Assembly: GCF_009653635.1 (NCBI RefSeq)
Contig: NZ_PPFD01000007.1
Coordinates: 362,614-426,613 of the forward strand
DNA: 64,000 nt
From: Endozoicomonas sp. OPT23
Lineage (GTDB): Bacteria > Pseudomonadota > Gammaproteobacteria > Pseudomonadales > Endozoicomonadaceae
Reading direction: 5' to 3'
In this document: positions 27,875-37,211 of the stretch, in pieces
How the letters are laid out: each line of letters starts with the position of its first letter
Numbering within the stretch: the first letter of the stretch is position 1
The notes under the pieces: generated by a model
Databases searched by the model: none
Told to the model about the DNA's origin: nothing
Seen by the model: the letters and a program-made list of their open reading frames with translations, nothing else
Program-made: the position numbers and the translations under genes

Positions 27875-28774
27875 TCAACCTACCACATCAACAGAGGCCA
27901 ACAGCTCACGCACAGAACCACCCTGCTCTCTCTGTTGCAAACGGTGCCCTGCAACGGGAATAAATACCGCCTGAACATCTTCCGGTATCACATAATCGCG
28001 ACCTGCCATAAGAGCCCAGGCTTTTGCCGCCTGCAGCAAAGCCAGCCCTGCTCGAGGAGAAAGGCCAGCATAAAAATTGCCACTCTCGCGACTGGCAGTG
28101 ATCAATCGCATCACATAATCCAGCAGCATATCTCGTGCCTGAACCTGCCCGACCTGTTTCTGCAGGTCAGCCAGCTGCTGATCAGAGAACAGCTGCTTGA
28201 GCCGGCTCAATTCACTGCGACCCGCTTCACCCTTAAGAATGGCTTTTTCTGCTGCGGAGTCAGGATAACCAAGAGACAGCTTCATCAGGAATCGATCAAG
28301 CTGAGACTCTGGCAACGGAAAGGTGCCTTCCTGACTGACCGGATTCTGAGTGGCAATTACAAAGAAAGGTTCAGGCAAAGCTAACGCTTTACCGTCAATG
28401 GATACCTGTCGCTCTTCCATGGCTTCCAGCAACGCACTTTGGGTTCTGGGAGAGGCCCGGTTAATTTCATCAGCCAGTAACAATTGGGTAAAAACAGGCC
28501 CCTGCTGGAAACGGAAGGATGACGAATTCTGATCAAACAGAGAAGTACCAATAATATCCGCAGGCAAAAGGTCACTGGTAAACTGCACTCGCTGGTAATC
28601 GAGCCCCATCACCTGAGCCAGACCATGAGCCAGTGTTGTTTTGCCCATACCAGGCAGGTCTTCAATCAACAAATGACCACGAGCCAGCAGACAACAGATT
28701 GAAAGACGAACTTCCTGCTTCTTGCCGCGAATAATCTGGCTGAGTGCATCCAGAGCCTGATTTACATCACTCAT
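27875..28774 (-). CDS. MoxR-family AAA+ ATPase
   Basis: 299 residues. Walker A GMGKTT in LIEDLPGMGKTTLAHGLAQ, Walker B LLADEINRASPRTQSALLEAMEE, sensor-1 Asn in FVIATQNPVSQEGTFPLPESQLDRF, and the C-terminal lid domain with SPRAGLALLQAAKAWALM. MoxR ATPases act as chaperones that activate partner complexes. Operon leader of the moxR-DUF58-tgpA group; promoter lies in 28775-28913 but no obvious boxes were found. Confidence 0.94.
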   Translation of the reverse strand: MSDVNQALDALSQIIRGKKQEVRLSICCLLARGHLLIEDLPGMGKTTLAHGLAQVMGLDYQRVQFTSDLLPADIIGTSLFDQNSSSFRFQQGPVFTQLLLADEINRASPRTQSALLEAMEERQVSIDGKALALPEPFFVIATQNPVSQEGTFPLPESQLDRFLMKLSLGYPDSAAEKAILKGEAGRSELSRLKQLFSDQQLADLQKQVGQVQARDMLLDYVMRLITASRESGNFYAGLSPRAGLALLQAAKAWALMAGRDYVIPEDVQAVFIPVAGHRLQQREQGGSVRELLASVDVVG

Positions 28775-28913
28775 CAGTGGAGATTTCCATTAGCTTAATT
28801 AATTACTGTTATCGGCAGAAATCCATCTCCACCATCCAGTCCATGGTTTTTCTTTATCTCGATAAAGCAACGAGACACTGGCAGTTAGCGGGCATTCAAA
28901 AACCACGACTCAA

Positions 28914-28960
28914 ATGAATGCCATGTCTGAAAAAACAGGCATGGCATTCATGATTTTTTT
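28914..28960. terminator. Intrinsic terminator at end of metZ
   Basis: 16-bp arms at 28914-28929 and 28936-28951 (ATGAATGCCATG core, one G-U pair) with an A-rich loop. A run of T (28954-28960) on the plus strand, and T-rich minus-strand bases beyond the left arm, let it work in both directions. The minus-strand metZ gene ends 18 bases to its right. Confidence 0.75.
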
Positions 28961-28977
28961 ATCTTCAGAGATATATC

Positions 28978-30174
28978 TTACGTCAGAGAGGAGAGACCGG
29001 ATTCAAGATCTTTTTTGAGGTCGTTCACACTTTCCAGACCTACCGAGATTCGAACCAGATTTTCGGTAATTCCAGCTCTCTGCTTGTCTTCATCAGAAAG
29101 GCGACTATGAGTCGTTGTTGCAGGGTGGGTCACTGTACTCCGGGTATCACCCAGGTTTGCTGTTCTGGAAATAATCTGCAAACGATCAATCACAGACCAG
29201 GCTTCCTGACGTCCACCTTTCACTGTAAAGGCCAGCACACCACCAAAGGCTTTCTGCTGTTTCTTAGCCAGTTCATGACCATTGTGAGAAGGCAAACCGC
29301 TGTAATAAACCTTTTCAACAGCAGAATGTTGTTCTAACCACTGAGCCAGCTCCATAGCATTACGACAATGGGCGTCCATTCTCAGACTGAGCGTTTCCAG
29401 AGACTTAAAGAAGTTCCAGGCATTAAACGGACTCATACTGGCACCTGCTGCACGCTGCCAGAGATGCATCTCACTGATCAGCTCTTTGCTGCCAACAGCC
29501 ACGCCACCCATGCAGCGACCCTGACCATCAATAAACTTGGTCGTGGAATGCACCACAATATCAGCACCCAGCTTCAACGGTTGTTGCAAGGCTGGCGTAC
29601 AGAAACAGTTGTCCACCATCAGCCAGGCACCATTGTCGTGTGCCAATGAAGCCATTTTCTCGATATCAACCACTTCACCCAGAGGGTTGGAAGGCGTCTC
29701 CAGAAAGAACAGTTTGGTCTCGGGACGGCAGGCCTGCTGCCACTGATCATAATCAGTAAAATCAACAAAGGTGGTTTCAACACCAAATCTGGCCAAGTAT
29801 TTATTAAAGACAGTAACCGTAGTGCCAAAAACGCTGCGAGAACAGACTACATGATCACCGGCTTTCAACAGTGCCATGCACATACCAAGAATGGCCGCCA
29901 TGCCGGAAGAGGAAGCGCAGGCCAGCTCTCCACCCTCAAGCGCGGCCATCCGCTCTTCAAACATTTTCACCGATGGATTGGTATAGCGGGAATAGACATT
30001 ACCTTCTTCGTCTCCGGCAAACACAGCCTGAGCCTGCTGGGCACTCTCATAGACAAAACTGGACGTCAGATAAATCGCTTCACTGTGTTCACGTTCACCA
30101 CTGCGAATGCTACCAGCACGAACGGCCAGAGTTTCAAATTCCCAGTCTTCAGGATTATGTTCTTTGTTGTTCAT
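28978..30174 (-). CDS. metZ: O-succinylhomoserine sulfhydrylase
   Basis: PLP enzyme that joins O-succinylhomoserine and sulfide into homocysteine (direct sulfhydrylation) in methionine synthesis. The 398-residue protein starts MNNKEHNPEDWEFETLAVRAG after I skip an unmatched 20-residue extension of the frame to 30234. It has the Cys/Met-metabolism PLP core: YSRYTNPSVKMFEERMAALEGGE, DNCFCTPALQQPLKLGADIVVHSTTKFIDGQGR with the PLP Lys, and SLGDTRSTVTHPATTTH-type ending (here NLGDTRSTVTHPATTTH). Order purF then metZ is conserved in Pseudomonas, though here two genes have been inserted. Confidence 0.94.
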   Translation of the reverse strand: MNNKEHNPEDWEFETLAVRAGSIRSGEREHSEAIYLTSSFVYESAQQAQAVFAGDEEGNVYSRYTNPSVKMFEERMAALEGGELACASSSGMAAILGMCMALLKAGDHVVCSRSVFGTTVTVFNKYLARFGVETTFVDFTDYDQWQQACRPETKLFFLETPSNPLGEVVDIEKMASLAHDNGAWLMVDNCFCTPALQQPLKLGADIVVHSTTKFIDGQGRCMGGVAVGSKELISEMHLWQRAAGASMSPFNAWNFFKSLETLSLRMDAHCRNAMELAQWLEQHSAVEKVYYSGLPSHNGHELAKKQQKAFGGVLAFTVKGGRQEAWSVIDRLQIISRTANLGDTRSTVTHPATTTHSRLSDEDKQRAGITENLVRISVGLESVNDLKKDLESGLSSLT

Positions 30175-30271
30175 TCTTAAACTGCCTGCTTTACTGCCAC
30201 AGCGCTGTTGGTCACGCTCGGTCTTGAAGTGCAAAGAGTAGCGGAAATGGCAAGGCTAGAACAGAGCCGAT

Positions 30272-32539
30272 TCAGGTAGAAGGTTTGTACTCTTCCCGCC
30301 CTCTGATCAGGTCTGCCAGATGATAATTATGTTTCTTGAGAGCTTCATTCTGCCCCTTTGTCTTTTCATCCTTACTGGTTTGCATCGAAAGTGTGTATGA
30401 GTGCCCTAGCACTGAATACAAACCTCCGTACTGCCTCCTAAACGAAGGGGCCATTACTTCCAACTGCTCGGCCGTGCTCATAACCCTCTCTTCATCCGTT
30501 AGCGCTTTTGCTTTTTTCACCTCTTTTTTAGTCTTTAATGATGGCTGAACCACTTTTTTCTCAAGCAATTCAATACCGTGATTAGCCATTGATACTGCTT
30601 CCCGAACCAGCCTGTCCTGCTCTTTACCTTCAGGGCATTGCATGGCCCTCTGTAACACCAGCCAGTTTCGGGACTGAAGTGTTCTGAACCAGAGACTGGT
30701 TCCTTCTTTTGCCTCTATACGGTCAAGAAGCTTACCCACTTCTTCAAACGACTTGGCTTCTGCCAGTAAAGTATTTGCTTTTGTTAATATTCGCCGGATA
30801 GCTTTTGTGGAACGTTTTACATGCCTGACCTGAATCCAGGCCTCACCTGAATCACTATTATCAGTGACCACGTCATCTGCTTCTACCGTGACGCTGCCAG
30901 TGTCCCCCAGCTTTGCCACTACTGCGGCAGTGTTCTGAAAAACATCGGCCTCCTGTGAACCGTCTGAGTCTGAATCACTCTCTTCTCCAGATTCGTTACT
31001 GCCTTCATCAGAACCATCACTTTCGGTATTTTTAAGTCCCGTTTGCATCATTTCTTCCAGAAACTCTGCTCTTATTTCATACCCCAACATTAAGCTGAAT
31101 GTACTTTTCTTGCCCTGAGCAACAATTTCATCCGCATGATCTCTTAACGCATCCAGCTCCTTTTGGGTTGAAGTACCGTCAAGCCTCGCCAAAAAGTAAC
31201 AGCCAGCTTGATGAAACCATGTCGATTCGAAAAAGGTGGCATCAAATGTCAGGCTAGCCATTAACCGGTCCATCGCTTGATAATAGGTAGCCTGCGCTTC
31301 ACTAAACTGTTTTCTGGAAAGATAGATCTCTGCTTTATAAAGAAAACTCTGGGGGATTTCAGACGCTTTATCAAACCACTCTTTTGCTTCCTCCAAACTG
31401 CCTCTCCGAGATTTTAATAGCAAATACCCACAGAGAAAAAAGGCCGTAAAGTGATCGACTGCCTTGAGCTGATCGAACAAATTTGCAGAATAACCTTCAC
31501 GCTCCACTCTTGCGTACAGGTAAAGCGCTTTTAGCTGATCAGCATTTACTTTTTTGCTACGCAAACTAATGAAAATTTTTTCAAACCTTCGATACACGCT
31601 TTGCAGCTCAGATTTATCTTCACGAAACAGAAGATATAGGGCAAAAGCAAAGGCTGATTCTTCATTCGAAGGAAATTCATGAAAAATACTCTGCTCGTTA
31701 CAGCACTGGGTATCAACATAGAGCCTATGTGGAGAATCTTTAGAATCACTGGCCATCTTACTTCTGGCAAGAACCAATTCCCTGACTCTTACCTTCTGCA
31801 ACCCAGCCATTTGACTGGTAATCTGAACCGTTTTAAGAGAATCACACCACTTCATCCAGGAAAGATCACCTGAGAGCCCAATACTCGCCTGAGCGTAGTA
31901 GATGCCTGCTTCCGGCAACCCTAATTCAAAGGCTTTCCGGAAAAGCTCAGCACTTTCATCCGTAAATCGATTTGTCCTTCGCAACAGAGACTTGGCTTTA
32001 AGACAGTAAGCTCGGGCACACATCAATGGATCCTCGGCATCTTTTTCAAGCACTTCAGCAATCATTTTTTCAAGGTTGGAATAATTTTTCAGATGATAAA
32101 ACACCTGCATTCGAACAAAACGCAACTCCATGCTGTCGCCATTACTTCGAAGAAGCTCTATGCATCTGCCAAACAGCTTTCCATACTCTTCCTCTGCTTC
32201 GCTGGCATAGACAAAACCACCTTCGGAACATCTTGCCCATTTTGCGCCCATGACTTTTGGTGAACTCTTTTTCAGCGCATTTTCAGCTCGATTGATACTG
32301 TCAATATGGGCTTTTTCTCTCATCGTCAGCCTGACGTCACCAGAACAGACCTGCCCCTCCTTTTTGGCAACAACCCTGGGGTCTGTATGATAAGAAGTCT
32401 CGACTTCAGCTTTACCCGCAAAAGGCTTCTTTTTATTCGTGCGAGCTTCTTCACCTTTGAATTTTGGCTGACCGCAGCCAACCGCATCAGAGCCAGATCC
32501 GGGTGAACCGCCTTTAGGAGTTGAGCCAGTGGAATCCAT
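30272..32539 (-). CDS. Orphan TPR/Sel1-like protein, 755 aa
   Basis: I do not recognise the family. The N-terminus is Ser/Gly/Thr-rich (MDSTGSTPKGGSPGSGSD) and then Lys-rich, with no Sec signal. Much of 100-480 is helical with tetratricopeptide-like pairs (LFGRCIELLRSNGDSMELRFVRM; AELFRKAFELGLPEAGIYYAQAS; AKEWFDKASEIPQSFLYKAEIYLS). About 503-531 is an extremely acidic Ser/Asp/Glu/Gly run, separating a C-terminal helical domain (STKAIRRILTKANTLLAEAKSF onward). It is inserted between metZ and xni/purF, a joint that is closed in Pseudomonas. Possible effector or scaffold; unproven. Confidence 0.7.
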   Translation of the reverse strand: MDSTGSTPKGGSPGSGSDAVGCGQPKFKGEEARTNKKKPFAGKAEVETSYHTDPRVVAKKEGQVCSGDVRLTMREKAHIDSINRAENALKKSSPKVMGAKWARCSEGGFVYASEAEEEYGKLFGRCIELLRSNGDSMELRFVRMQVFYHLKNYSNLEKMIAEVLEKDAEDPLMCARAYCLKAKSLLRRTNRFTDESAELFRKAFELGLPEAGIYYAQASIGLSGDLSWMKWCDSLKTVQITSQMAGLQKVRVRELVLARSKMASDSKDSPHRLYVDTQCCNEQSIFHEFPSNEESAFAFALYLLFREDKSELQSVYRRFEKIFISLRSKKVNADQLKALYLYARVEREGYSANLFDQLKAVDHFTAFFLCGYLLLKSRRGSLEEAKEWFDKASEIPQSFLYKAEIYLSRKQFSEAQATYYQAMDRLMASLTFDATFFESTWFHQAGCYFLARLDGTSTQKELDALRDHADEIVAQGKKSTFSLMLGYEIRAEFLEEMMQTGLKNTESDGSDEGSNESGEESDSDSDGSQEADVFQNTAAVVAKLGDTGSVTVEADDVVTDNSDSGEAWIQVRHVKRSTKAIRRILTKANTLLAEAKSFEEVGKLLDRIEAKEGTSLWFRTLQSRNWLVLQRAMQCPEGKEQDRLVREAVSMANHGIELLEKKVVQPSLKTKKEVKKAKALTDEERVMSTAEQLEVMAPSFRRQYGGLYSVLGHSYTLSMQTSKDEKTKGQNEALKKHNYHLADLIRGREEYKPST

Positions 32540-32621
32540 AATCCATAATATTCAATTGATTACATATTCTTATCGCCTTTTTTCTCTTGCCATTAAGCAA
32601 GTACAGCTCTGATGACTGGCC

Positions 32622-33410
32622 ATGCAACCACACCTCCTACTGATCGACGCCCTCAACCTGATACGCAGAATCTTCGCTGCGGTCAGAGCTCCTGATGATT
32701 ACAGTCGGGTAGACGGTGCTATTGCATCTTCGCTCTCGTCATTGTCACGAGCAGCCAGGGATTGCCAACCCACTCATACTCTGGTGGTCTTTGATGGCAA
32801 CCCGCCGACCTGGCGGCACGAACTTTATCCGCAATACAAGGAAGGCAGGAAGCCGATGCCGGATGCTCTCAGGCAGCGACTGGGGGATTTCAATCAGGCT
32901 TTTCTTAACAATGGCTTTAAAAGTTACCGCAAGGCCGGACTGGAAGCCGACGACGTGATTGCCGCTGTAGCGAATAAAGCAGCCAGCGCTGGCGTACAGG
33001 TCACCATTTTATCCACAGACCGGGTTTTCTTTCAGTTACTGGGCAATCCCAATATTACTCAACGGGATCATTTCCAGAAGCTGGACTTTAATCATGATAC
33101 CGTCGTCAGTCAGTTCAGCTTTGAGCCTGAACAGCTGGTCGACCTTTGGGCATTGTCCGGTGTTGGAGACGTGCCTGGAGTGACAGGTGTTGGTGATAAA
33201 GGCGCATCAACCCTGCTTAAGGTTCACAACACACTTTCAGAAATTCTGGAATTGGGTGACTCTGCCAGTGGCGCTGCTAAAAAAGTGGTCGAGCAAAAGG
33301 AAATGGCTTTGATGTCTCACAAGCTGGCGAGACTGGCATCAGAACTGGAGTTAGGTCTTAGATTGAAGGATTTAAGGTATGAGCCAGCAACCGAAGCTGC
33401 TGGCTCATGA
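32622..33410 (+). CDS. xni: Flap endonuclease Xni (ExoIX-like)
   Basis: 262 residues of the 5'-nuclease fold found in the N-terminal part of DNA polymerase I. Metal-ligand acidic residues stand in LLLIDALNLIRR, TLVVFDGNPPTWRHELYPQYKEGRKPMP and GLEADDVIAAVANKA; the helix-hairpin-helix is GVGDVPGVTGVGDKGASTLL. Length and lack of polymerase domain match Xni. It is a plus-strand insertion into the minus-strand metZ-purF block. The last codons and stop lie in an 11-bp hairpin. Confidence 0.9.
   Translation: MQPHLLLIDALNLIRRIFAAVRAPDDYSRVDGAIASSLSSLSRAARDCQPTHTLVVFDGNPPTWRHELYPQYKEGRKPMPDALRQRLGDFNQAFLNNGFKSYRKAGLEADDVIAAVANKAASAGVQVTILSTDRVFFQLLGNPNITQRDHFQKLDFNHDTVVSQFSFEPEQLVDLWALSGVGDVPGVTGVGDKGASTLLKVHNTLSEILELGDSASGAAKKVVEQKEMALMSHKLARLASELELGLRLKDLRYEPATEAAGS
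33379..33408. terminator. Hairpin between xni and purF
   Basis: Arms ATGAGCCAGCA (33379-33389) and TGCTGGCTCAT (33398-33408), 8-base loop, overlapping the final codons of xni and reaching the xni stop (33408-33410). Convergent genes; T-tract is absent, so termination strength is uncertain. Confidence 0.45.
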
Positions 33411-33438
33411 ATGAAGATAGTTGCTACTGAGAAAGCTA

Positions 33439-34950
33439 TCAGGCGACTTCTTCATCATTATGAAGGTCAATGATCGAGTTTCCTCGTTCTTTGGCCTTGG
33501 TATCTTCATTACGACTTTCTGCCAGTCGATCGAGATAAGCGCGATCGATTCCACCGGCAATATAATGTCCATCAAAAACAGAACAGTCGAATTCGGTAAT
33601 AGCCGGATTCAATGACGTTACCGCTTTCTTCAGATCATCCAGTTCCTGGAAAATCAACCGGTCAGCGCCGATCTCTTTTTCAATCTCTTTCTCTGTACGA
33701 CCATGGGCAATCAATTCTTCCGAGGTCGGCATATCAATGCCATAAACATTCGGATAACGAATGGCCGGTGCTGCAGAACAGAAATACACATTCTTCGCGC
33801 CACTGTCACGGGCCATATCGATGATCTGCTGACAGGTGGTACCACGAACGATGGAGTCGTCTACCAGCAACACATTCTTGCCTTTAAATTCCTGACCGAT
33901 AGCACTCAACTTCTGGCGAACCGATTTTTCCCGTACTTCCTGACCAGGCATGATAAAGGTGCGACCGATATAGCGGTTCTTAACAAAGCCTTCCCGATAG
34001 GGCAGGCCCAGTCGAGTTGCTATTTCCAGTGCAGAAGTACGACTGGTATCCGGAATTGGCATGACCACATCAATGTCATGGTCAGTCCATTCCCGAAGAA
34101 TTTTGTTCGCCAGTGTCTGCCCCATTCTCTGGTGAGACTGATAAACAGAAATACCATCAAGAATGGAATCAGGACGAGCCAGATAAACATACTCAAACAT
34201 GCAGGGAGTTTTCACACCGTGCACACATTGAAAACTGTGGAAATTATTCTTTGAATCAATGTAGATAGCTTCGCCTGGCTCAACATCACGAACCACTTCA
34301 AACCCTGAAGCACTAAGCGCTACAGATTCTGACGCCATCATGTATTCAGTGCCCTGCTCGCCTTCACGCTTACCAAAAATCAGCGGACGAATGCCATTCG
34401 GGTCACGGAAGCCAATCACACCATGACCATTCAGCATGGCAACCACGGCGTAGCCACCTTCACAACGGCGATAAACCTGCTGCAAAGCAGCGAAAATATC
34501 TTCCGGCTGGGGTGTCAGCTTGTTCAGCTTTCCCAGTTCGTGGGCAAAGACATTGAGCAGAATCTCTGAGTCTGAGCTGGTGTTGATATGGCGCAGGTCA
34601 GCATTGAACAGCTCTTCCTTGATCGCTTCGGCATTGGTCAGATTACCATTGTGGGCCAGAGCGATACCGTAGGGAGAGTTAACATAAAAAGGCTGAGCTT
34701 CGGCGGAACTGGACGTTCCTGCGGTGGGGTAGCGGACATGGGCAATACCCATTTTACCGCTGAGTTTTTTCATATGGCGGGTTCGAAAAACATCCCGAAC
34801 CAGACCATTGTCTTTCCTGAGAAAGAAGTGACCATCCTCGAGCGTCACCATTCCCGCTGCATCCTGCCCCCTGTGCTGAAGCACGGTCAGCGCATCGAAC
34901 AACAGCTGATTCACATTCACCGTCGCCGAGATACCGACAATTCCACACAT
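33439..34950 (-). CDS. purF: Amidophosphoribosyltransferase
   Basis: First committed enzyme of purine synthesis: PRPP + glutamine to 5-phosphoribosylamine. I place the start at the ATG at 34950, because it gives [11 protein letters not shown] with Cys as residue 2, the N-terminal nucleophile after Met removal; the open frame up to 35037 has no match. 503 residues, like E. coli (505). The PRPP loop is in [23 protein letters not shown]. Just downstream of cvpA, as in most gammaproteobacteria. Confidence 0.97.
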   Translation of the reverse strand: MCGIVGISATVNVNQLLFDALTVLQHRGQDAAGMVTLEDGHFFLRKDNGLVRDVFRTRHMKKLSGKMGIAHVRYPTAGTSSSAEAQPFYVNSPYGIALAHNGNLTNAEAIKEELFNADLRHINTSSDSEILLNVFAHELGKLNKLTPQPEDIFAALQQVYRRCEGGYAVVAMLNGHGVIGFRDPNGIRPLIFGKREGEQGTEYMMASESVALSASGFEVVRDVEPGEAIYIDSKNNFHSFQCVHGVKTPCMFEYVYLARPDSILDGISVYQSHQRMGQTLANKILREWTDHDIDVVMPIPDTSRTSALEIATRLGLPYREGFVKNRYIGRTFIMPGQEVREKSVRQKLSAIGQEFKGKNVLLVDDSIVRGTTCQQIIDMARDSGAKNVYFCSAAPAIRYPNVYGIDMPTSEELIAHGRTEKEIEKEIGADRLIFQELDDLKKAVTSLNPAITEFDCSVFDGHYIAGGIDRAYLDRLAESRNEDTKAKERGNSIIDLHNDEEVA

Positions 34951-35180
34951 GTATAACATCCTCAGGCTTTGATCAGCGACTCTAGAGCCATGGCCGTTAG
35001 CACCCCGACATACGAATATATTGAGCTGTTCACTCACCTCCGACAGGAAATCAGCAACTTAACTCTCGATTACGCGTGTCTGCATACTCAGTAATTCAAC
35101 ACCATGGCTTAGAGCCTTTTTATTGTCAGGAGTTCACCACAATCCCCGGAATTTGCCTGTTCATGGGGTCTGCAGCTAAC

Positions 35181-35675
35181 TCAAGCTTGCATGGCTGGAC
35201 CAACCAGACTGATAACCGTCTGCTTCGACCAGTCAGCAAGCAACAGAAAGTGCGGCAATAATACCGAATCTTTCCATGCCACGTCATTCTCTAATGGTAC
35301 GAAAGTCATTAATCCGACCACAAGTACCACTACAAGGCAGCCTCGCAGACCACCGAACACCATGCCAAGTACCCGGTCTGTGCCGGTCAATCCGGTAGCA
35401 TTCACCAGTTGAGCAAAGACTTTATTGATCAAACCACCCACCAACAGCGTGGCGATAAACAACATCAATGATGCGCCTACGACTCTGACAGAAGGGGTAT
35501 CACTGTAGGGAGCCAACAACTGGGCAACACTGCCATTAAAGGTCCAGGCTATGAAAATAGCCGCTACCCAGGTAATCAGCGAAAGTATTTCCTTAAAAAA
35601 TCCGCGCATCAGACTGACCAGCGCAGAAATTAAAATAATGCCAGCAATCACCCAATCGATCCAGGTAAAGGTCAA
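35181..35675 (-). CDS. cvpA: Colicin V production family membrane protein
   Basis: 164 residues with four membrane segments (WIDWVIAGIILISALVSLMRGF; ILSLITWVAAIFIAWTF; LMLFIATLLVGGLI; VFGGLRGCLVVVLVVGLM), the normal CvpA pattern, located immediately upstream of purF. Needed for colicin V export in E. coli; its general role in envelope physiology is uncertain. 42 bases separate it from folC; the dedD (SPOR) gene usually found between them is missing here. Confidence 0.93.
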   Translation of the reverse strand: MTFTWIDWVIAGIILISALVSLMRGFFKEILSLITWVAAIFIAWTFNGSVAQLLAPYSDTPSVRVVGASLMLFIATLLVGGLINKVFAQLVNATGLTGTDRVLGMVFGGLRGCLVVVLVVGLMTFVPLENDVAWKDSVLLPHFLLLADWSKQTVISLVGPAMQA

Positions 35676-35717
35676 GTCAGACTCCTTGTGTCTGTTTTCT
35701 ATTTATCCAGTGTACGG

Positions 35718-37007
35718 TCAGGCTGAAACAGCCGCAACTGTGAGAAAAGAGCCTGTCACCAGCACTCTGTCACCGGCGGAACTGGCTTCGACCGCAGCCT
35801 TGTAAGCCTGCTCAACCGTTTCTGCTGACTGCGCTGATAACTCTCTACGTTCCAGCTGTGCCAGCAGCTCTTCTTTCGCCAAGGCTCTCGGTGATTCGAA
35901 GTCACTGACCAGCCATTCACTGACAAGGTCTTCCAGCTGATCAATCACTGCGGAAGAGTCCTTGTCTTTATACATGGCAATTACAGCGCGGGTTTTGCCT
36001 GAGACTGGATTCTGCGCCAGTTTTTCAATCAGTTTTCCTGCGGCCTGAGGGTTGTGAGCCACATCGAGCACCAACTCTATTTCTTCACCTTTGCTATTAG
36101 TAACCTGACGTATTTCACAGCGACCCGAGAGACGGGTTTCAGCAACAGCTTTTGCAATTGCATCAAAGGCAGGCGGCTCAGGCATGAACTGAACTGCCTG
36201 AATCGCCGTTGCAGCATTGTCGATAAGCAACTCAGGCAAAGGCAGATCGCTCATTTCAAACTGCTCACCGGTCTTGCTGACACCCTGCCAGTTCCAGAAA
36301 GTTGCATCAGTATTGAGATTAAATTCCTGACCTCTGCGATGCAGAATAGCTTCCTGTCGAACGGCTTCTCGAACAATATTGTTCGGCACTTCTGCATCAC
36401 CAAATACCGCAGGTTTTCCTGCTCGCATAATGCCTGCTTTTTCACGGGCAATGGCTTCAATGGAAAAACCAAGCCACTCCTGATGGTCGAGCCCAATGGT
36501 AGTAATAACAGAGACATCAGGGTCAATGGCATTGGTGCCATCCAGACGACCACCTAAGCCTACTTCCATAATGGCAATATCAACCTTCGCCTTCTGGAAA
36601 CAATCCACAGCGACCAGTACGGCAAATTCAAAATAGGTCAGCCAGTCACCGCCACGACCTTCGTTCACTTTTTTGAATGCGTCAGCAAGATCCTGATCCG
36701 CAACATCTTCGCCGTTAACACGAACCCTTTCGTTAAATCGAATCAGGTGTGGGGATGTATATACCCCCACCGTGTAACCGGCATTGATCAGCATGGCTTC
36801 CAATAAGGCAACCGTCGAGCCTTTGCCATTAGTACCACCCACAGTAAAAACAAAAGGTGCTGGTTTGGTCAGATCGAGTTTTTCAGCGGCTTTTTTAATG
36901 CGATCAAGACCCAGATCCATTTCATGTTCTGGACGGGTATTTTCCAGCCAGTAGAGCCAGCCATCGAGATGGTCAAAGGGAGGTTGCAGAGGGTTCTGCG
37001 AAGTCAT
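35718..37007 (-). CDS. folC: Dihydrofolate synthase/folylpolyglutamate synthase
   Basis: Bifunctional Mur-ligase-type enzyme of folate synthesis: joins dihydropteroate with glutamate and then extends with more glutamates. 429 residues. P-loop GGTNGKGSTVALLEAML, followed by YTVGVYTSPHLIRFNERV, the central DVSVITTIGLDHQEWLGFSIEAIAREKAGIM, and LDVAHNPQAAGKLIEKL in the C-domain. Follows accD, as in Pseudomonas and E. coli. Confidence 0.96.
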   Translation of the reverse strand: MTSQNPLQPPFDHLDGWLYWLENTRPEHEMDLGLDRIKKAAEKLDLTKPAPFVFTVGGTNGKGSTVALLEAMLINAGYTVGVYTSPHLIRFNERVRVNGEDVADQDLADAFKKVNEGRGGDWLTYFEFAVLVAVDCFQKAKVDIAIMEVGLGGRLDGTNAIDPDVSVITTIGLDHQEWLGFSIEAIAREKAGIMRAGKPAVFGDAEVPNNIVREAVRQEAILHRRGQEFNLNTDATFWNWQGVSKTGEQFEMSDLPLPELLIDNAATAIQAVQFMPEPPAFDAIAKAVAETRLSGRCEIRQVTNSKGEEIELVLDVAHNPQAAGKLIEKLAQNPVSGKTRAVIAMYKDKDSSAVIDQLEDLVSEWLVSDFESPRALAKEELLAQLERRELSAQSAETVEQAYKAAVEASSAGDRVLVTGSFLTVAAVSA

Positions 37008-37074
37008 GGAGCAATCCTTGATGTCTGTAATTCAAAGCAAAGACAAGGACTGGAATAATGGACGGAAAATGAAA

Positions 37075-37105
37075 AGAGGTAAACCACTTAGCATGGTTTA
37101 CCTCT
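37075..37105 (-). terminator. Terminator-like hairpin between accD and folC
   Basis: Arms AGAGGTAAACCA (37075-37086) and TGGTTTACCTCT (37094-37105), 7-base loop. On the minus strand TTTTC follows the stem. It could end or reduce transcription between accD and folC. Confidence 0.6.
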
Positions 37106-37149
37106 GCTTTTAATGCCTGGACTTCATTGACAACCTAACGAACTCATCC

Positions 37150-37180
37150 ATTATTTGCCCGCCTACGGCGGGCAAATAAT
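37150..37180. repeat. Perfect palindrome with CCGCC-TAC-GGCGG core
   Basis: 14-bp arms at 37150-37163 and 37167-37180 around TAC. The GC core is the inverse of the core in the element at 41073-41105 (CCGCC-GTA-GGCGG). It lies 32 bases beyond the accD stop and may be a REP-like or terminator element. Confidence 0.75.
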
Positions 37181-37211
37181 AATTGGATCTTCGATAGAAT
37201 CCAGACACTCA

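Noticed and set aside
34760-34790. GGTTCGAA motif resembling a tRNA T-loop
   Set aside because: It is inside purF codons, and no cloverleaf arms fit around it.
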